Shown here: positions 7,616 to 16,459 of the stretch, piece after piece | Layout of the letters: each line of letters starts with the position of its first letter | Position numbering within the stretch: position 1 is the first letter of the stretch | Assembly: GCF_001751365.1 (NCBI RefSeq) | Contig: NZ_LJGT01000041.1 | Coordinates: 1,419,045 to 1,483,044, forward strand | Origin: Streptomyces abyssalis | Lineage (GTDB): Bacteria; Actinomycetota; Actinomycetes; Streptomycetales; Streptomycetaceae | DNA: 64,000 nucleotides | Reading direction: 5' to 3' | Program-made: the position numbers and the translations under genes | The notes under the pieces: model-generated | The model's input: only the letters and a program-made list of their open reading frames with translations | The model's database searches: none | Told to the model about the DNA's origin: nothing

Positions 7616-9829
7616 ATGAAGAGTCTCCGAAGGCTCAGCCGCGCGGCCCTGCTGGGGCAGGCACCACGCCGTGACGGGCTCCCCGACGCCATCGAGCACG
7701 TGGCCCAGGTGCACCGTGCGCACCATCCCCGAGCAGAGCTCGGCGTGCTGCGCCGCGCGTACGTCCTCGCCGAGTCCTCGCACCGCGGTCAGATGCGCAA
7801 GAGCGGCGACCCCTACATCACGCACCCGCTCGCCGTGACGCTGCTGCTGGCCCAACTCGGCGCGGAGACGACCACGTTGACGGCCTCCCTGCTCCACGAC
7901 ACCGTCGAGGACACGGATGTGACGCTGGAGCAGGTGCGCAAGGAGTTCGGCGAGGAGGTCGGGTATCTCGTCGACGGCGTCACCAAGCTGGAGAAGGTGG
8001 ACCACGGCGCCGCCGCCGAGCCGGAGACCTTCCGCAAGATGCTGGTCGCGACCGGCAGCGACGTCCGGGTGATGTCGATCAAACTCGCGGACCGGCTGCA
8101 CAACATGCGCACGCTCGGCGTCATGCGCCCCGAGAAACAGGTCCGCATCGCCAAGGTCACCCGTGACGTCCTGATCCCGCTCGCCGAACGCCTCGGCGTG
8201 CAGGCGGTCAAGAGCGAGCTGGAAGACCTCACGTTCGCGATCCTGCACCCCGAAGAACACGCCCTGGCAAGGGAGTTGATCTCGGAGCACGCCCGCGAGC
8301 CCGATCCGCTCACGGGCGTGGCCACGTCCGTACGCAGGCTGCTGCGTGAGGCGGACATCGCCGCCCAGGTGCTGATCCGGCCGCGGCACACGGTCTCCGT
8401 GCACCGGCTGCGCCTCAAGCGCGGCGACCTGGGGCCCTGTGACTTCGCGCGGCTGCTGATCCTGGTCGAGGAGGACGCCGACTGCTATGCGGTCCTCGGC
8501 GAACTGCACACCTGCTTCACGCCGCTCGTCGCGGAGTTCAAGGACTTCATCGCCGCGCCCAAGTTCAACCTCTACCGCTCGCTGCACACCGCCATCGCCG
8601 ACGACGAGGGCAGGGTGGCCGAAGTCCTCGTGCGTACAAGGCAGATGCACCGTGTCGCCGAAGCGGGGGTCATCGCACTGGGCGATCCGCACCGTGCGTC
8701 GGCATCGGCCCCGGCGCCCGCACCTGAGCAGGCCGGCGAGGGCGAGGGCACCGGTGAGCACGGCGGCCCCGGCTGGCTCTCCCGCCTGCTGGAGTGGCAG
8801 AGCCACGCCACCGACACCGAGACCTTCTGGACGGAGCTGCACGACGAGCTGGCGCAGGACGGCGAGATCACCGTCTACTGCGCCTCGCCCGGGGCGGCGC
8901 CCGCGTCCGGCGGCGGCCCCCTGGCGCTGCCCGCGGGCGCGACGTGCGTCGACGCGGCGTACGCGCGGTACGGAGACGCGGCGCACCGCTGCATCGGGGT
9001 CCGCGTCAACGGACGGCTGACAGCCTTGAGCACCGTCCTGCGGGACGGCGACGCCGTTCAGCTCTTCATGGAGCCCGCCGCGGGGGCGGTCCCGTCGGGA
9101 CCGTCGCCGGAGTGGCTGGAGCACGCCCGTACGCCCGCCGCCCGCATCGCCATCCGGCAATGGCTCGCGGCGCATCCGCCCGCGCCGGAGCAGGAGCCGG
9201 CCACGCCGGGGCCGGGCGAAGCGGGCGTGGACGCCGCCGATGTGTGGCTCGCCGACGACGTGCCCCCGGGGTCGGTCCGTCGCGGCGCCGCCGCCGGGGA
9301 GTCCCGTACGGACGGGGGCGTGCGCACCGCCCGGCGGGGGGAGTGCGGCATGGCGGCGGGAGCCGGAGACGGCACCGCCTCCGTCGTCGCGGAGGACCCG
9401 CACGCCGCGGTACGGCTGGCCGGCTGCTGTACGCCCGTACCGCCCGACAGCGTCACCGGATTCGCGGTGCGCGGCGGCACCGTCACCGTCCACCGCGACA
9501 GCTGCCACTCCGTGACCCGGATGACCTCCACCGGGCGGCGTCCGGTGCCGGTGCGCTGGGAGCAGGGCGCTTCCGGGTGCCGGGTGACGCTGCGTGCCGA
9601 GGCGCTCGGCCGGACACATCTGCTGGCCGACCTGACCGAGATCATCGCGGCACAGGGGGCGACCGTGGTCTCCGCCGAGGTCGAGCCGCCCCGCGAGCAG
9701 CGCGTGCTGCACACGTACACGCTGCAACTTCCCGACGCCGCCGGGCTGCCGGCCCTGATGCGCGCGATGCGCCGTGTCCCCGGGGTCTACGACGTCACGC
9801 GGGCCGCGCGCCCGGTTCCGGCCCGCTGA
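7616..9829 (+). CDS. rshA: RelA/SpoT-family bifunctional (p)ppGpp protein, RshA-like
   Basis: 737 residues from the ATG at 7616, chosen because GGGAGG lies just upstream and the preceding in-frame stretch does not resemble the family. The N-terminal HD hydrolase domain looks intact: SGDPYITHPLAV, LLHDTVEDTD, and IKLADRLHNMRT. The synthetase domain keeps FKDFIAAPKFNLYRSLHT and AEVLVRT. It has lost the usual basic RxK...SIxxK substrate segment, replaced by RPRHTVSVHRLRLKR, and the AAHW end of the domain reads VIALG. TGS-like and C-terminal ACT-like segments follow (HLLADLTEIIAAQGATVVSAEV). The dedicated RelA of streptomycetes is encoded elsewhere, so this is probably mainly a hydrolase. Confidence 0.9.
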   Translation: MKSLRRLSRAALLGQAPRRDGLPDAIEHVAQVHRAHHPRAELGVLRRAYVLAESSHRGQMRKSGDPYITHPLAVTLLLAQLGAETTTLTASLLHDTVEDTDVTLEQVRKEFGEEVGYLVDGVTKLEKVDHGAAAEPETFRKMLVATGSDVRVMSIKLADRLHNMRTLGVMRPEKQVRIAKVTRDVLIPLAERLGVQAVKSELEDLTFAILHPEEHALARELISEHAREPDPLTGVATSVRRLLREADIAAQVLIRPRHTVSVHRLRLKRGDLGPCDFARLLILVEEDADCYAVLGELHTCFTPLVAEFKDFIAAPKFNLYRSLHTAIADDEGRVAEVLVRTRQMHRVAEAGVIALGDPHRASASAPAPAPEQAGEGEGTGEHGGPGWLSRLLEWQSHATDTETFWTELHDELAQDGEITVYCASPGAAPASGGGPLALPAGATCVDAAYARYGDAAHRCIGVRVNGRLTALSTVLRDGDAVQLFMEPAAGAVPSGPSPEWLEHARTPAARIAIRQWLAAHPPAPEQEPATPGPGEAGVDAADVWLADDVPPGSVRRGAAAGESRTDGGVRTARRGECGMAAGAGDGTASVVAEDPHAAVRLAGCCTPVPPDSVTGFAVRGGTVTVHRDSCHSVTRMTSTGRRPVPVRWEQGASGCRVTLRAEALGRTHLLADLTEIIAAQGATVVSAEVEPPREQRVLHTYTLQLPDAAGLPALMRAMRRVPGVYDVTRAARPVPAR

Positions 9830-9929
9830 CGCCGGGGCGGCCGAGGCGGCCGCCGCGTACCGACTTCTTTCGGGTGTGCCGCTGCTGTGCCGACCCCGAA
9901 GGCGGACAGTGTGCTGATAGCACTAATGC

Positions 9930-11426
9930 ATGGTCGACTCATCTCCCGCAGTGAAAAGGCCTGCTCACACCCCCCGCGTCCGCTTCCGGAACCACAACCG
10001 CGCCCGCGCCCGCACGTCCGCGGCCGTCGCCTGCGCCGTCCTCGCGCTCGTCGGCGCGGGGCTCCCCTCGCCGAAGCCGCTCGGTGTGGGCGACCGTCTC
10101 TTTCCGCACCTGGGGAATCCCGGGTACGACGTGCGCGCCTACGACATCTCCTTCCGCTACGAAGGCAACACCGAGCCGCTGGAGGCCCGTACGGTCATCG
10201 AGGCCGACGTCACCGCGCGGGACGGACTGCCGCGCTTCAACCTCGACTTCGCCTCCGGCAAGGTGCGCTCCGTGAGCGTGGCCGGACGCGGCGCCCGGTT
10301 CGAGCAGGCAGGCGAGGACCTCGTCGTCACCCCCCCTGAGAGCGTCCGCAAGGGCGAGCGCATGCGGGTCGTGGTCCGGCACACGAGCCCGACGCAGGGA
10401 GTGGCGAACGGCGGCTGGGTGCAGACACGGGACGGGCTGGCCATGGCCAACCAGCCCGACGCGGCGCACCGCGTCTTCCCCGGGAACGACCACCCCTCGG
10501 ACAAGGCCCGCTTCACCTTCCACGTCACCGCGCCCCGCGAACTGACCGTGGTCGCCGGCGGACGCCTCAAGAACAAGGTCCGCAGCGGCGAGAGCACCCG
10601 GTGGACGTACCGGGTCGCCCACCCCATGGCCACCGAGCTCGCCCAGGTCTCCATCGGACTCTCCCACGTGCGGCGTACGAAGGGGCCGCACGGTCTGCCG
10701 CTGCGGGACGTGGTGCCGGTGCGCGACCGGGAGGAGCTGCGGCCCTGGCTGGAGAAGACCCCCCGTCAGATGAAGTGGCTGGAGCGGAGACTGGGCCCCT
10801 ACCCCTTCGAGACGTACGGGTTGCTCGTCGCCGACGCGCAGACGGGGTTCGAGCTGGAGACTCAGACGCTCTCGCTCTTCGAGAAGCAGCTCTTCACCGT
10901 CCCCTCGGTCCCGTCCTGGTACAAGGAGTCGGTGATGGTGCACGAGCTCGCGCACCAGTGGCTCGGCGACAGCGTCACCCCCGAGACGTGGGACGACCTG
11001 TGGCTGAACGAAGGCCACGCCACCTGGTACGAGTGGCTCTACGGCGCCGAACGCGGCGGCGCGTCGCTGACCTCCCGCGCGCGGGACGCGTACAAGAAGT
11101 CGGACGACTGGCGCAAGCGCCACGGACCTCCCGCGAAGCTGCACGCGGTGAAGACGGACACCAAGACCGACATCTTCCGCAAGAGCGTCTACGAGGGCTC
11201 GGCGGTCGCGCTCTACGCGCTCCGCCAGAAGATCGGCGACGAGGACTTCAGGCGTCTTCAGCGTGAGTGGATCACTCAGCACCGCGACGGAAACGCCTCC
11301 ACCGCGGACTTCACAAGGCTCGCGAATGCCGTCGCGAAGAAGGATCTCACCGGTTTTCTCAAGGACTGGCTGTACGGCGAGAAGACCCCGCCGATGCCCG
11401 GGCACCCGGACTGGCGCAGCTCCTGA
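9930..11426 (+). CDS. Secreted M1-family (aminopeptidase N-like) metallopeptidase
   Basis: 498 residues. A twin-Arg-free signal region (RTSAAVACAVLALVGAGLPSP) near residues 28-48 suggests export. The zinc site HELAHQWLGD with the downstream Glu in LWLNEGHATWYEW (HEXXH-18-E) is complete near residues 336-360, and the Tyr proton donor probably lies in KSVYEGSAVALYAL. It is short for M1 enzymes because the C-terminal HEAT-like domain is missing, as in many actinobacterial secreted forms. It should hydrolyse peptides outside the membrane. The ATG at 9930 has no clear ribosome site; a small GTGCT/AGCAC hairpin sits just upstream. Confidence 0.88.
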   Translation: MVDSSPAVKRPAHTPRVRFRNHNRARARTSAAVACAVLALVGAGLPSPKPLGVGDRLFPHLGNPGYDVRAYDISFRYEGNTEPLEARTVIEADVTARDGLPRFNLDFASGKVRSVSVAGRGARFEQAGEDLVVTPPESVRKGERMRVVVRHTSPTQGVANGGWVQTRDGLAMANQPDAAHRVFPGNDHPSDKARFTFHVTAPRELTVVAGGRLKNKVRSGESTRWTYRVAHPMATELAQVSIGLSHVRRTKGPHGLPLRDVVPVRDREELRPWLEKTPRQMKWLERRLGPYPFETYGLLVADAQTGFELETQTLSLFEKQLFTVPSVPSWYKESVMVHELAHQWLGDSVTPETWDDLWLNEGHATWYEWLYGAERGGASLTSRARDAYKKSDDWRKRHGPPAKLHAVKTDTKTDIFRKSVYEGSAVALYALRQKIGDEDFRRLQREWITQHRDGNASTADFTRLANAVAKKDLTGFLKDWLYGEKTPPMPGHPDWRSS

Positions 11427-11804
11427 GAAAGAGTCCCCGGGGAACCTTTTCGCAACCGGCAGGGGAGCGCCGGGCCGACGGGCGGACGGAGCCGGTCCGG
11501 ACACGGTGCGCGCGCCTGAAGGGGCCGCTGCCCGTGCCCGGCGGGGGGACGGTGCGGATATGTGCGGCGATCCGGCCCGGTCCGGTCCCGCGGCCCGGCG
11601 GAGCGGACCCGGCGGTCGGGGCGCCGTCCGTCCGGAACAAATCCGGATGACGGCACGGGGCGCCCGTGCCACCATTTCCGTCGGCGCACGACGCGCTTCG
11701 GCGGGCCTGCGGCGGGAATCAATACCGCCTGACGAGCGTTGTCCGGTCAGGGAACAACCGGCAATTTCTCCGGCCCGGATCTCTCACTTCGACGTAAGGA
11801 CCAA
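11427..11804. other. 378-bp intergenic region before hflX
   Basis: No gene is supported. Overlapping frames here show no family signature and strong high-G+C codon artefacts. The last ~60 bp become less G+C-rich and carry TAAGGA before the hflX ATG. The hflX promoter probably lies here, but I could not identify hexamers with confidence. Confidence 0.5.
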
Positions 11805-13313
11805 ATGACCTTCTCCTCTTCTCTTCCGCACAATGGCCAGCGTGTCGCCGAGTCCGACCGCCGAGCTGACGCCCTGATGGAAGAGGACGTTGCTTGGAGT
11901 GACGGGATCGACGGCGAGCGTGACGGCGATCAGTACGACCGCAGCGAGCGTGCGGCGCTGCGCCGCGTGGCGGGCCTCTCCACCGAGCTGGAGGACGTCA
12001 CCGAGGTCGAGTACCGGCAGCTGCGACTGGAGCGCGTGGTGCTCGTGGGGGTGTGGACCGCCGGAAGCGCACAGGACGCGGAGAACTCCCTGGCGGAGCT
12101 CGCCGCCCTGGCGGAGACGGCGGGCGCCCTCGTGCTCGACGGGGTCGTCCAGCGCCGTGACAAGCCGGACCCGGCCACGTACATCGGCTCCGGCAAGGCG
12201 CAGGAGCTGCGGGACATCGTTCTGGACAGCGGCGCGGACACCGTGGTGTGCGACGGTGAGCTGAGCCCTGGCCAGCTGATCCATCTCGAGGACGTCGTCA
12301 AGGTCAAGGTCGTCGACCGTACGGCCCTGATCCTGGACATCTTCGCGCAGCACGCCAAGTCCCGTGAGGGCAAGGCCCAGGTGGCGCTGGCACAGATGCA
12401 GTACATGCTGCCGAGGCTCCGCGGCTGGGGTCAGTCGCTCTCCCGGCAGATGGGTGGCGGCGGCTCCGGCTCGGCCGGAGGCGGCATGGCCACCCGTGGC
12501 CCCGGTGAGACCAAGATCGAGACGGACCGCCGGCGCATCCGCGAGAAGATGGCCAAGATGCGCCGTGAGATCACGGAGATGAAGACCGGCCGTGAGATCA
12601 AACGGCAGGAGCGGCGCCGCAACAAGGTGCCGTCGGTCGCCATCGCCGGATACACCAACGCGGGCAAGTCCTCGCTGCTCAACAGGCTCACGGGTGCGGG
12701 CGTCCTCGTGGAGAACTCCCTGTTCGCCACGCTGGATCCGACCGTACGCAAGGCCGAGACGCCCAGCGGCAGGGTGCACACGCTGACCGACACCGTCGGC
12801 TTCGTGCGGCATCTGCCGCACCACCTGGTGGACGCCTTCCGCTCGACGATGGAGGAGGTGGCGGACGCCGACCTCATCGTGCACGTGGTCGACGGCGCTC
12901 ACCCCGCTCCCGAGGAGCAACTGGCCTCGGTGCGCGGCGTGATCCGGGACGTGGGTGCCTCGGCCGTGCCGGAGATCGTGGTGGTCAACAAGGCCGACGC
13001 GGCCGAACCGCTCGTCCTGGAGCGGCTGTTGCGGGCCGAGACGGACGCGATCGCTGTGTCGGCACGGACCGGGCAGGGCATCGAGGAGCTGCGTGCCCTG
13101 ATCGACGAGGAACTGCCGCGCCCCTCGGTCGAGTTGGAGGCCCTGGTGCCGTACACCGAGGGCAAGCTGGTCTCGCGTGTGCACAGCGAGGGCGAGGTGC
13201 TCTCCGAGACGCACACGGAGGACGGCACGCTGCTCAAGGCGCGCGTGCACGCGGAACTCGCCGCGGAGCTGCGCAAGTTCGTGCCGCAGGCGGCGGACCT
13301 GCAGCGGCTGTAG
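11805..13313 (+). CDS. hflX: GTPase HflX
   Basis: 502 residues from the ATG at 11805 (AAGGA 7 nt upstream). An N-terminal HflX domain with GVVQRRDKPDPATYIGSGK is followed by a glycine-rich linker (GGGGSGSAGGGMATRGPGETK) that binds the ribosome. The G domain has G1 GYTNAGKSSLLN, switch DPTVRK, G3 DTVGFVRHLP and G4 NKAD. In other bacteria HflX splits stalled or heat-damaged ribosomes. The N-terminus before SERAALRRVAG is acidic and longer than in E. coli, typical for actinobacteria. A strong hairpin lies 24 bp downstream. Confidence 0.96.
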   Translation: MTFSSSLPHNGQRVAESDRRADALMEEDVAWSDGIDGERDGDQYDRSERAALRRVAGLSTELEDVTEVEYRQLRLERVVLVGVWTAGSAQDAENSLAELAALAETAGALVLDGVVQRRDKPDPATYIGSGKAQELRDIVLDSGADTVVCDGELSPGQLIHLEDVVKVKVVDRTALILDIFAQHAKSREGKAQVALAQMQYMLPRLRGWGQSLSRQMGGGGSGSAGGGMATRGPGETKIETDRRRIREKMAKMRREITEMKTGREIKRQERRRNKVPSVAIAGYTNAGKSSLLNRLTGAGVLVENSLFATLDPTVRKAETPSGRVHTLTDTVGFVRHLPHHLVDAFRSTMEEVADADLIVHVVDGAHPAPEEQLASVRGVIRDVGASAVPEIVVVNKADAAEPLVLERLLRAETDAIAVSARTGQGIEELRALIDEELPRPSVELEALVPYTEGKLVSRVHSEGEVLSETHTEDGTLLKARVHAELAAELRKFVPQAADLQRL

Positions 13314-13336
13314 CGGTGTCCGGCGGCTCATGACAT

Positions 13337-13381
13337 GGCTGTGGCCTGCTCCTCGGTTCCGACCGGGGGCAGGCCACAGCC
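13337..13381. terminator. Bidirectional terminator hairpin after hflX
   Basis: Perfect 13-bp arms GGCTGTGGCCTGC / GCAGGCCACAGCC with a 19-nt loop, placed between converging hflX and the serine protease gene at 13411. Confidence 0.85.
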
Positions 13382-13410
13382 GTTGTGCCGGCAGGCCGGC
13401 GGGCGGGGTC

Positions 13411-14610
13411 TCAGTTCTTGCCGGCGTACTTCCTGCTGACGGCGTCGAACACGCCCTTGGCCGTCGGTCCGAGGCGCGGTCCGGCCAGCCAGGCCGCGGG
13501 CTGCGGGCCGATCGAGTTGACCGACACCAGCTCGGGCTTGCCGCCCCCGCCCTTCATGAACCAGCCGCCGCCGGAGGACCCTCCTGTCATGGTGCAGCCG
13601 ATCCGGTAGAGCGCCGGCTGCGACGGGTCGATCGTCAGCGCGCCCGGCTTGTCGGTGCAGCTGTACATTCTCGCGCCGTCGAAGGGGGGCGCCGCCGGGT
13701 AGCCGTAGGAGCTGAGCCCCGAGAAGCGGTCGGCGCGCGGCGCACGGAAGTTGATCTTCACGGCGGCGCCGACCGTCTCCTCGAGCGACTTGCCCGCGGG
13801 CCGCTCGAGGCGTACGTGCAGCACGGCGAAGTCCTGCTGCGAGCCGCCGCCACCCGAAGCGGAACCCTTCTTGATCCAGTAGTCGCTGGTCTGCGCCCAC
13901 TCGCCCCACCACTGACCGTACGGGGCGACGTCCTGCGGCTGTGAGCTCTCCACCTGGGACGGCGGCAGGCCACGGTTGTTGTAGGCGGGCACGAACATGA
14001 TGTTGCGCAGCCAGCCGCCGTCGCGGCCCGAGTGGACGCAGTGCCCCGCGGTGGCCACCAGGTTGGACTTCCCGGGGTTGCGCGGGTCCTCGACGACCGT
14101 TCCGGAACAGACCATCGGCCCCTTCGGGGTCTCCATGAAGACCTTGCCCGCGGGTGCCGCGTGCCGCGTGTACGGCGTCTCCACGCCGCGTGCCTTCACC
14201 GGGCGCGGTTCGGGGCCGGTGGCCTCGGCGCCGGAGGCAGCCTCGACATCGGCCGGGACGCGCTTGCCGTTGTCCTCGGCCTGGTCCATGCGCTCCTGTT
14301 TCCAGTGGTCCTTGATGTAGGGGTTCACGAACTTCGAGCCCTCACGGACCCATTGGTCGCGGTCCCAGTTCTTCCATTCGCCGTTGCGCCACTTCTCAAG
14401 ATCCTTCAGGGACGTGGGGAGGTCCTCGGGCAGGTCCTCCGGAATGCCCAGGTCCTCGGTCGGCGACGGCTTGGCGGAGGCCCCGGCCCGCGCGTCGGTG
14501 CCACCGCCGCCTCCGGTCTGGCAGGCGGTCACGGTGAGGGCGAGCGCCGCGAGCACGGCGGCTGCGGCCCTGCCCGTACGGCGGTGCCGGCGGCTGCGTA
14601 TGGATGACAT
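13411..14610 (-). CDS. Lipoprotein trypsin-like serine peptidase (paralogue 1)
   Basis: 399 residues. The lipoprotein signal ends in the lipobox LTVTAC (Cys near residue 27), so it is probably anchored outside the membrane. A conserved module follows, LPEDLP..SLKDLEKWRNGEWKNWDRD, then a charged linker and the chymotrypsin-fold domain. The putative triad is His in VATAGHC, Asp in QQDFAVL and Ser in GCTMTGGSSGGGW. The GSSGGG active-site loop and start of the catalytic domain at VCSGTVV suggest a V8/glutamyl-endopeptidase-like member rather than digestive trypsin. The ATG at 14610 was chosen because it starts the signal peptide. The neighbouring gene at 14956 is a tandem copy. Confidence 0.9.
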   Translation of the reverse strand: MSSIRSRRHRRTGRAAAAVLAALALTVTACQTGGGGGTDARAGASAKPSPTEDLGIPEDLPEDLPTSLKDLEKWRNGEWKNWDRDQWVREGSKFVNPYIKDHWKQERMDQAEDNGKRVPADVEAASGAEATGPEPRPVKARGVETPYTRHAAPAGKVFMETPKGPMVCSGTVVEDPRNPGKSNLVATAGHCVHSGRDGGWLRNIMFVPAYNNRGLPPSQVESSQPQDVAPYGQWWGEWAQTSDYWIKKGSASGGGGSQQDFAVLHVRLERPAGKSLEETVGAAVKINFRAPRADRFSGLSSYGYPAAPPFDGARMYSCTDKPGALTIDPSQPALYRIGCTMTGGSSGGGWFMKGGGGKPELVSVNSIGPQPAAWLAGPRLGPTAKGVFDAVSRKYAGKN

Positions 14611-14955
14611 GGAAGGAGATCCCCCTGGGACTGGCACCGGAACAGGCCTGAACGGACGTGCCGGTGAGGCTGACGAGACGACGAGGGCGGCGAGGCCGAC
14701 GAGGCGGCGAGACTGACGAGACGGACGAGACGGACGAGGACGGCGGAAGCACGCGCCGGGAGGCGTGCGAACCGGCGGGCAGCCAGGGGAGCGGGGTGCG
14801 GTGCGTACGCGGACGCGTGCCGTCCGCCGCCGGCTCCGGCCGGGTGGTCCCGGTGGCGGATCCGGCGGCGCGCATCGCGAACACCCCGCCCCTGACCGCA
14901 GGTTCACGGGCGCCTCCGGAGCGGAGTCTGCTCCCGGGCGCCCGCTTCCCGGCGC
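14611..14955. other. 345-bp gap between the two protease paralogues
   Basis: No gene is supported. Roughly 14660-14750 is an imperfect tandem of GACGAGACG/GACGAGGCG-type units, giving a simple-sequence look on both strands. No clear promoter hexamers are visible for the minus-strand gene at 14610. Confidence 0.5.
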
Positions 14956-16173
14956 CTACTTCGCGGAGATGCCGTCGAAGACGCCCTTGGCCTCCTTGCC
15001 GAGACGCGGCCCGGCGAGCCAACCGCCCTCCACGGGCCCGACCGACGTGACGGAGAGCAGCTGCCTGCCACTCGGGCTGAGCCAGCCGCCGCCGGAGGAA
15101 CCGCCCGTCATGGTGCAGCCGACGCGGTACATGGTGGGCTGGTGCGGGTCGAGCGTCAGCCGCCCGGGCTTGCCGTTGCAGGTGAGCATCTTCGTACCGT
15201 CGAACGGCGGCGACGCCGGGTATCCGTGCGGCGTGAGACCCGGGATCGCCTTCACCCGGGGCGTGTTGAAGTTGATCTTGGCCGCCTTGCCGACGGTCTC
15301 CTCCAGCGACGGACCGGACTTCCTGTCCTCCGGCCGCACCTTCAGCATGGCGAAGTCCTGCGGCGCGCCCTTGCCGCCCGTCTTGGAGCCCTTCGCGATC
15401 CAGTGGTCCGTGGTGCGTGCGTACCGCGCCCACCAGACGCCGTCGGGGGCGACGTCCTTCCTTGCCGCCTTGGCCAGTTGGGCCTCCGAGAGGCCCTTGG
15501 GGTTGTAGCGGGGCACGAAGACGACGTTGCGGAACCAGCCGCCGCTCCGGCCCGCGTGCACACAGTGCCCGGCCGTCGCCACCAGGTTCGACTTGCCGGG
15601 GTTGGCCGGGTCCTCGACGACGGTGCCGGAGCAGACCATCGAACCCTGCGGGGTGTCCATGAACACCTTGCCGACCGGCGGACTCGACTTGGTGTAGGGC
15701 AGCTTGACCTGCTTCGCCGGCACGCGTGCCGGAGTGGGATCGGTGACGCCCTCGTCCTCGCCGGTGCCGCCGTCGCCGCCGCTCCCGCCGTCGTCGATCT
15801 CGCTGTCGTCGACCTTGCGGTCGTTCCCGTCGGCGTCCTTCATCCGGTCCGGGTCCCACAGGTCATCGATGATCGGGTTGATGAACTCCTTGGCGCGCCG
15901 GAGCCATTCGTCCCGGTCCCAGTTCTTCCATTCGCCGTTGCGCCACTTGTCGAGGTCCTCGAGCGAACTGGGCAGGTCCTTGGGCAGATCCTCCGGAAGG
16001 CCGAGGTCCCGCTTCTTGTCCTGCTCGGCCGCCGATTCGGAAGCAGCCGGCTCGCTCCCCGCGCCGTTGTCCTCCGGGCCGCAGGCGGTGGCCGTGACGG
16101 CCAGTGCTGCGACGACCGCAGCGACGGCCGACGCGGTACGTCGCCGCCGCGCGGGCCTGATGGTGGCTGACAT
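14956..16173 (-). CDS. Lipoprotein trypsin-like serine peptidase (paralogue 2)
   Basis: 405 residues, clearly homologous to the gene at 13411 over its whole length. The lipobox VTATAC precedes the mature Cys. The module LPKDLPSSLEDLDKWRNGEW is nearly identical in design, and the triad motifs VATAGHC, PQDFAML and MTGGSSGGGW are conserved. The linker between module and protease domain is Gly/Asp-rich and differs strongly in length and sequence, so the folded parts are conserved and the spacer drifts. GGGGGAG precedes the ATG. The gene is divergent from the siderophore operon with a 286-bp intergenic region. Tandem duplication is the simplest origin. Confidence 0.9.
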   Translation of the reverse strand: MSATIRPARRRRTASAVAAVVAALAVTATACGPEDNGAGSEPAASESAAEQDKKRDLGLPEDLPKDLPSSLEDLDKWRNGEWKNWDRDEWLRRAKEFINPIIDDLWDPDRMKDADGNDRKVDDSEIDDGGSGGDGGTGEDEGVTDPTPARVPAKQVKLPYTKSSPPVGKVFMDTPQGSMVCSGTVVEDPANPGKSNLVATAGHCVHAGRSGGWFRNVVFVPRYNPKGLSEAQLAKAARKDVAPDGVWWARYARTTDHWIAKGSKTGGKGAPQDFAMLKVRPEDRKSGPSLEETVGKAAKINFNTPRVKAIPGLTPHGYPASPPFDGTKMLTCNGKPGRLTLDPHQPTMYRVGCTMTGGSSGGGWLSPSGRQLLSVTSVGPVEGGWLAGPRLGKEAKGVFDGISAK

Positions 16174-16459
16174 GAATGAACTCCCCCTGAATGTCCTCGT
16201 GCTTGTTGAATTGTCATGACCGCCCTGCAGAAGGCGGGACGAGCCTCCCGGCGGAAACCGAGGTGGGACCTCACCGGCGAAGCCAGGGGAAACTATGCCC
16301 CGTGCGGTGGGGGACGGGCCCGGCGGGGTCCACGGTTCCGACCGGTTCACGTCACAGATCTTCACTTCGCCCGTGATCGGGGCGCTCCGGATTCGTTGGT
16401 ACGGACGGGGGATGCGGCCCGCACTTCTGCGCGCCGAGTCGAGACCGGAGGAGACCTCT

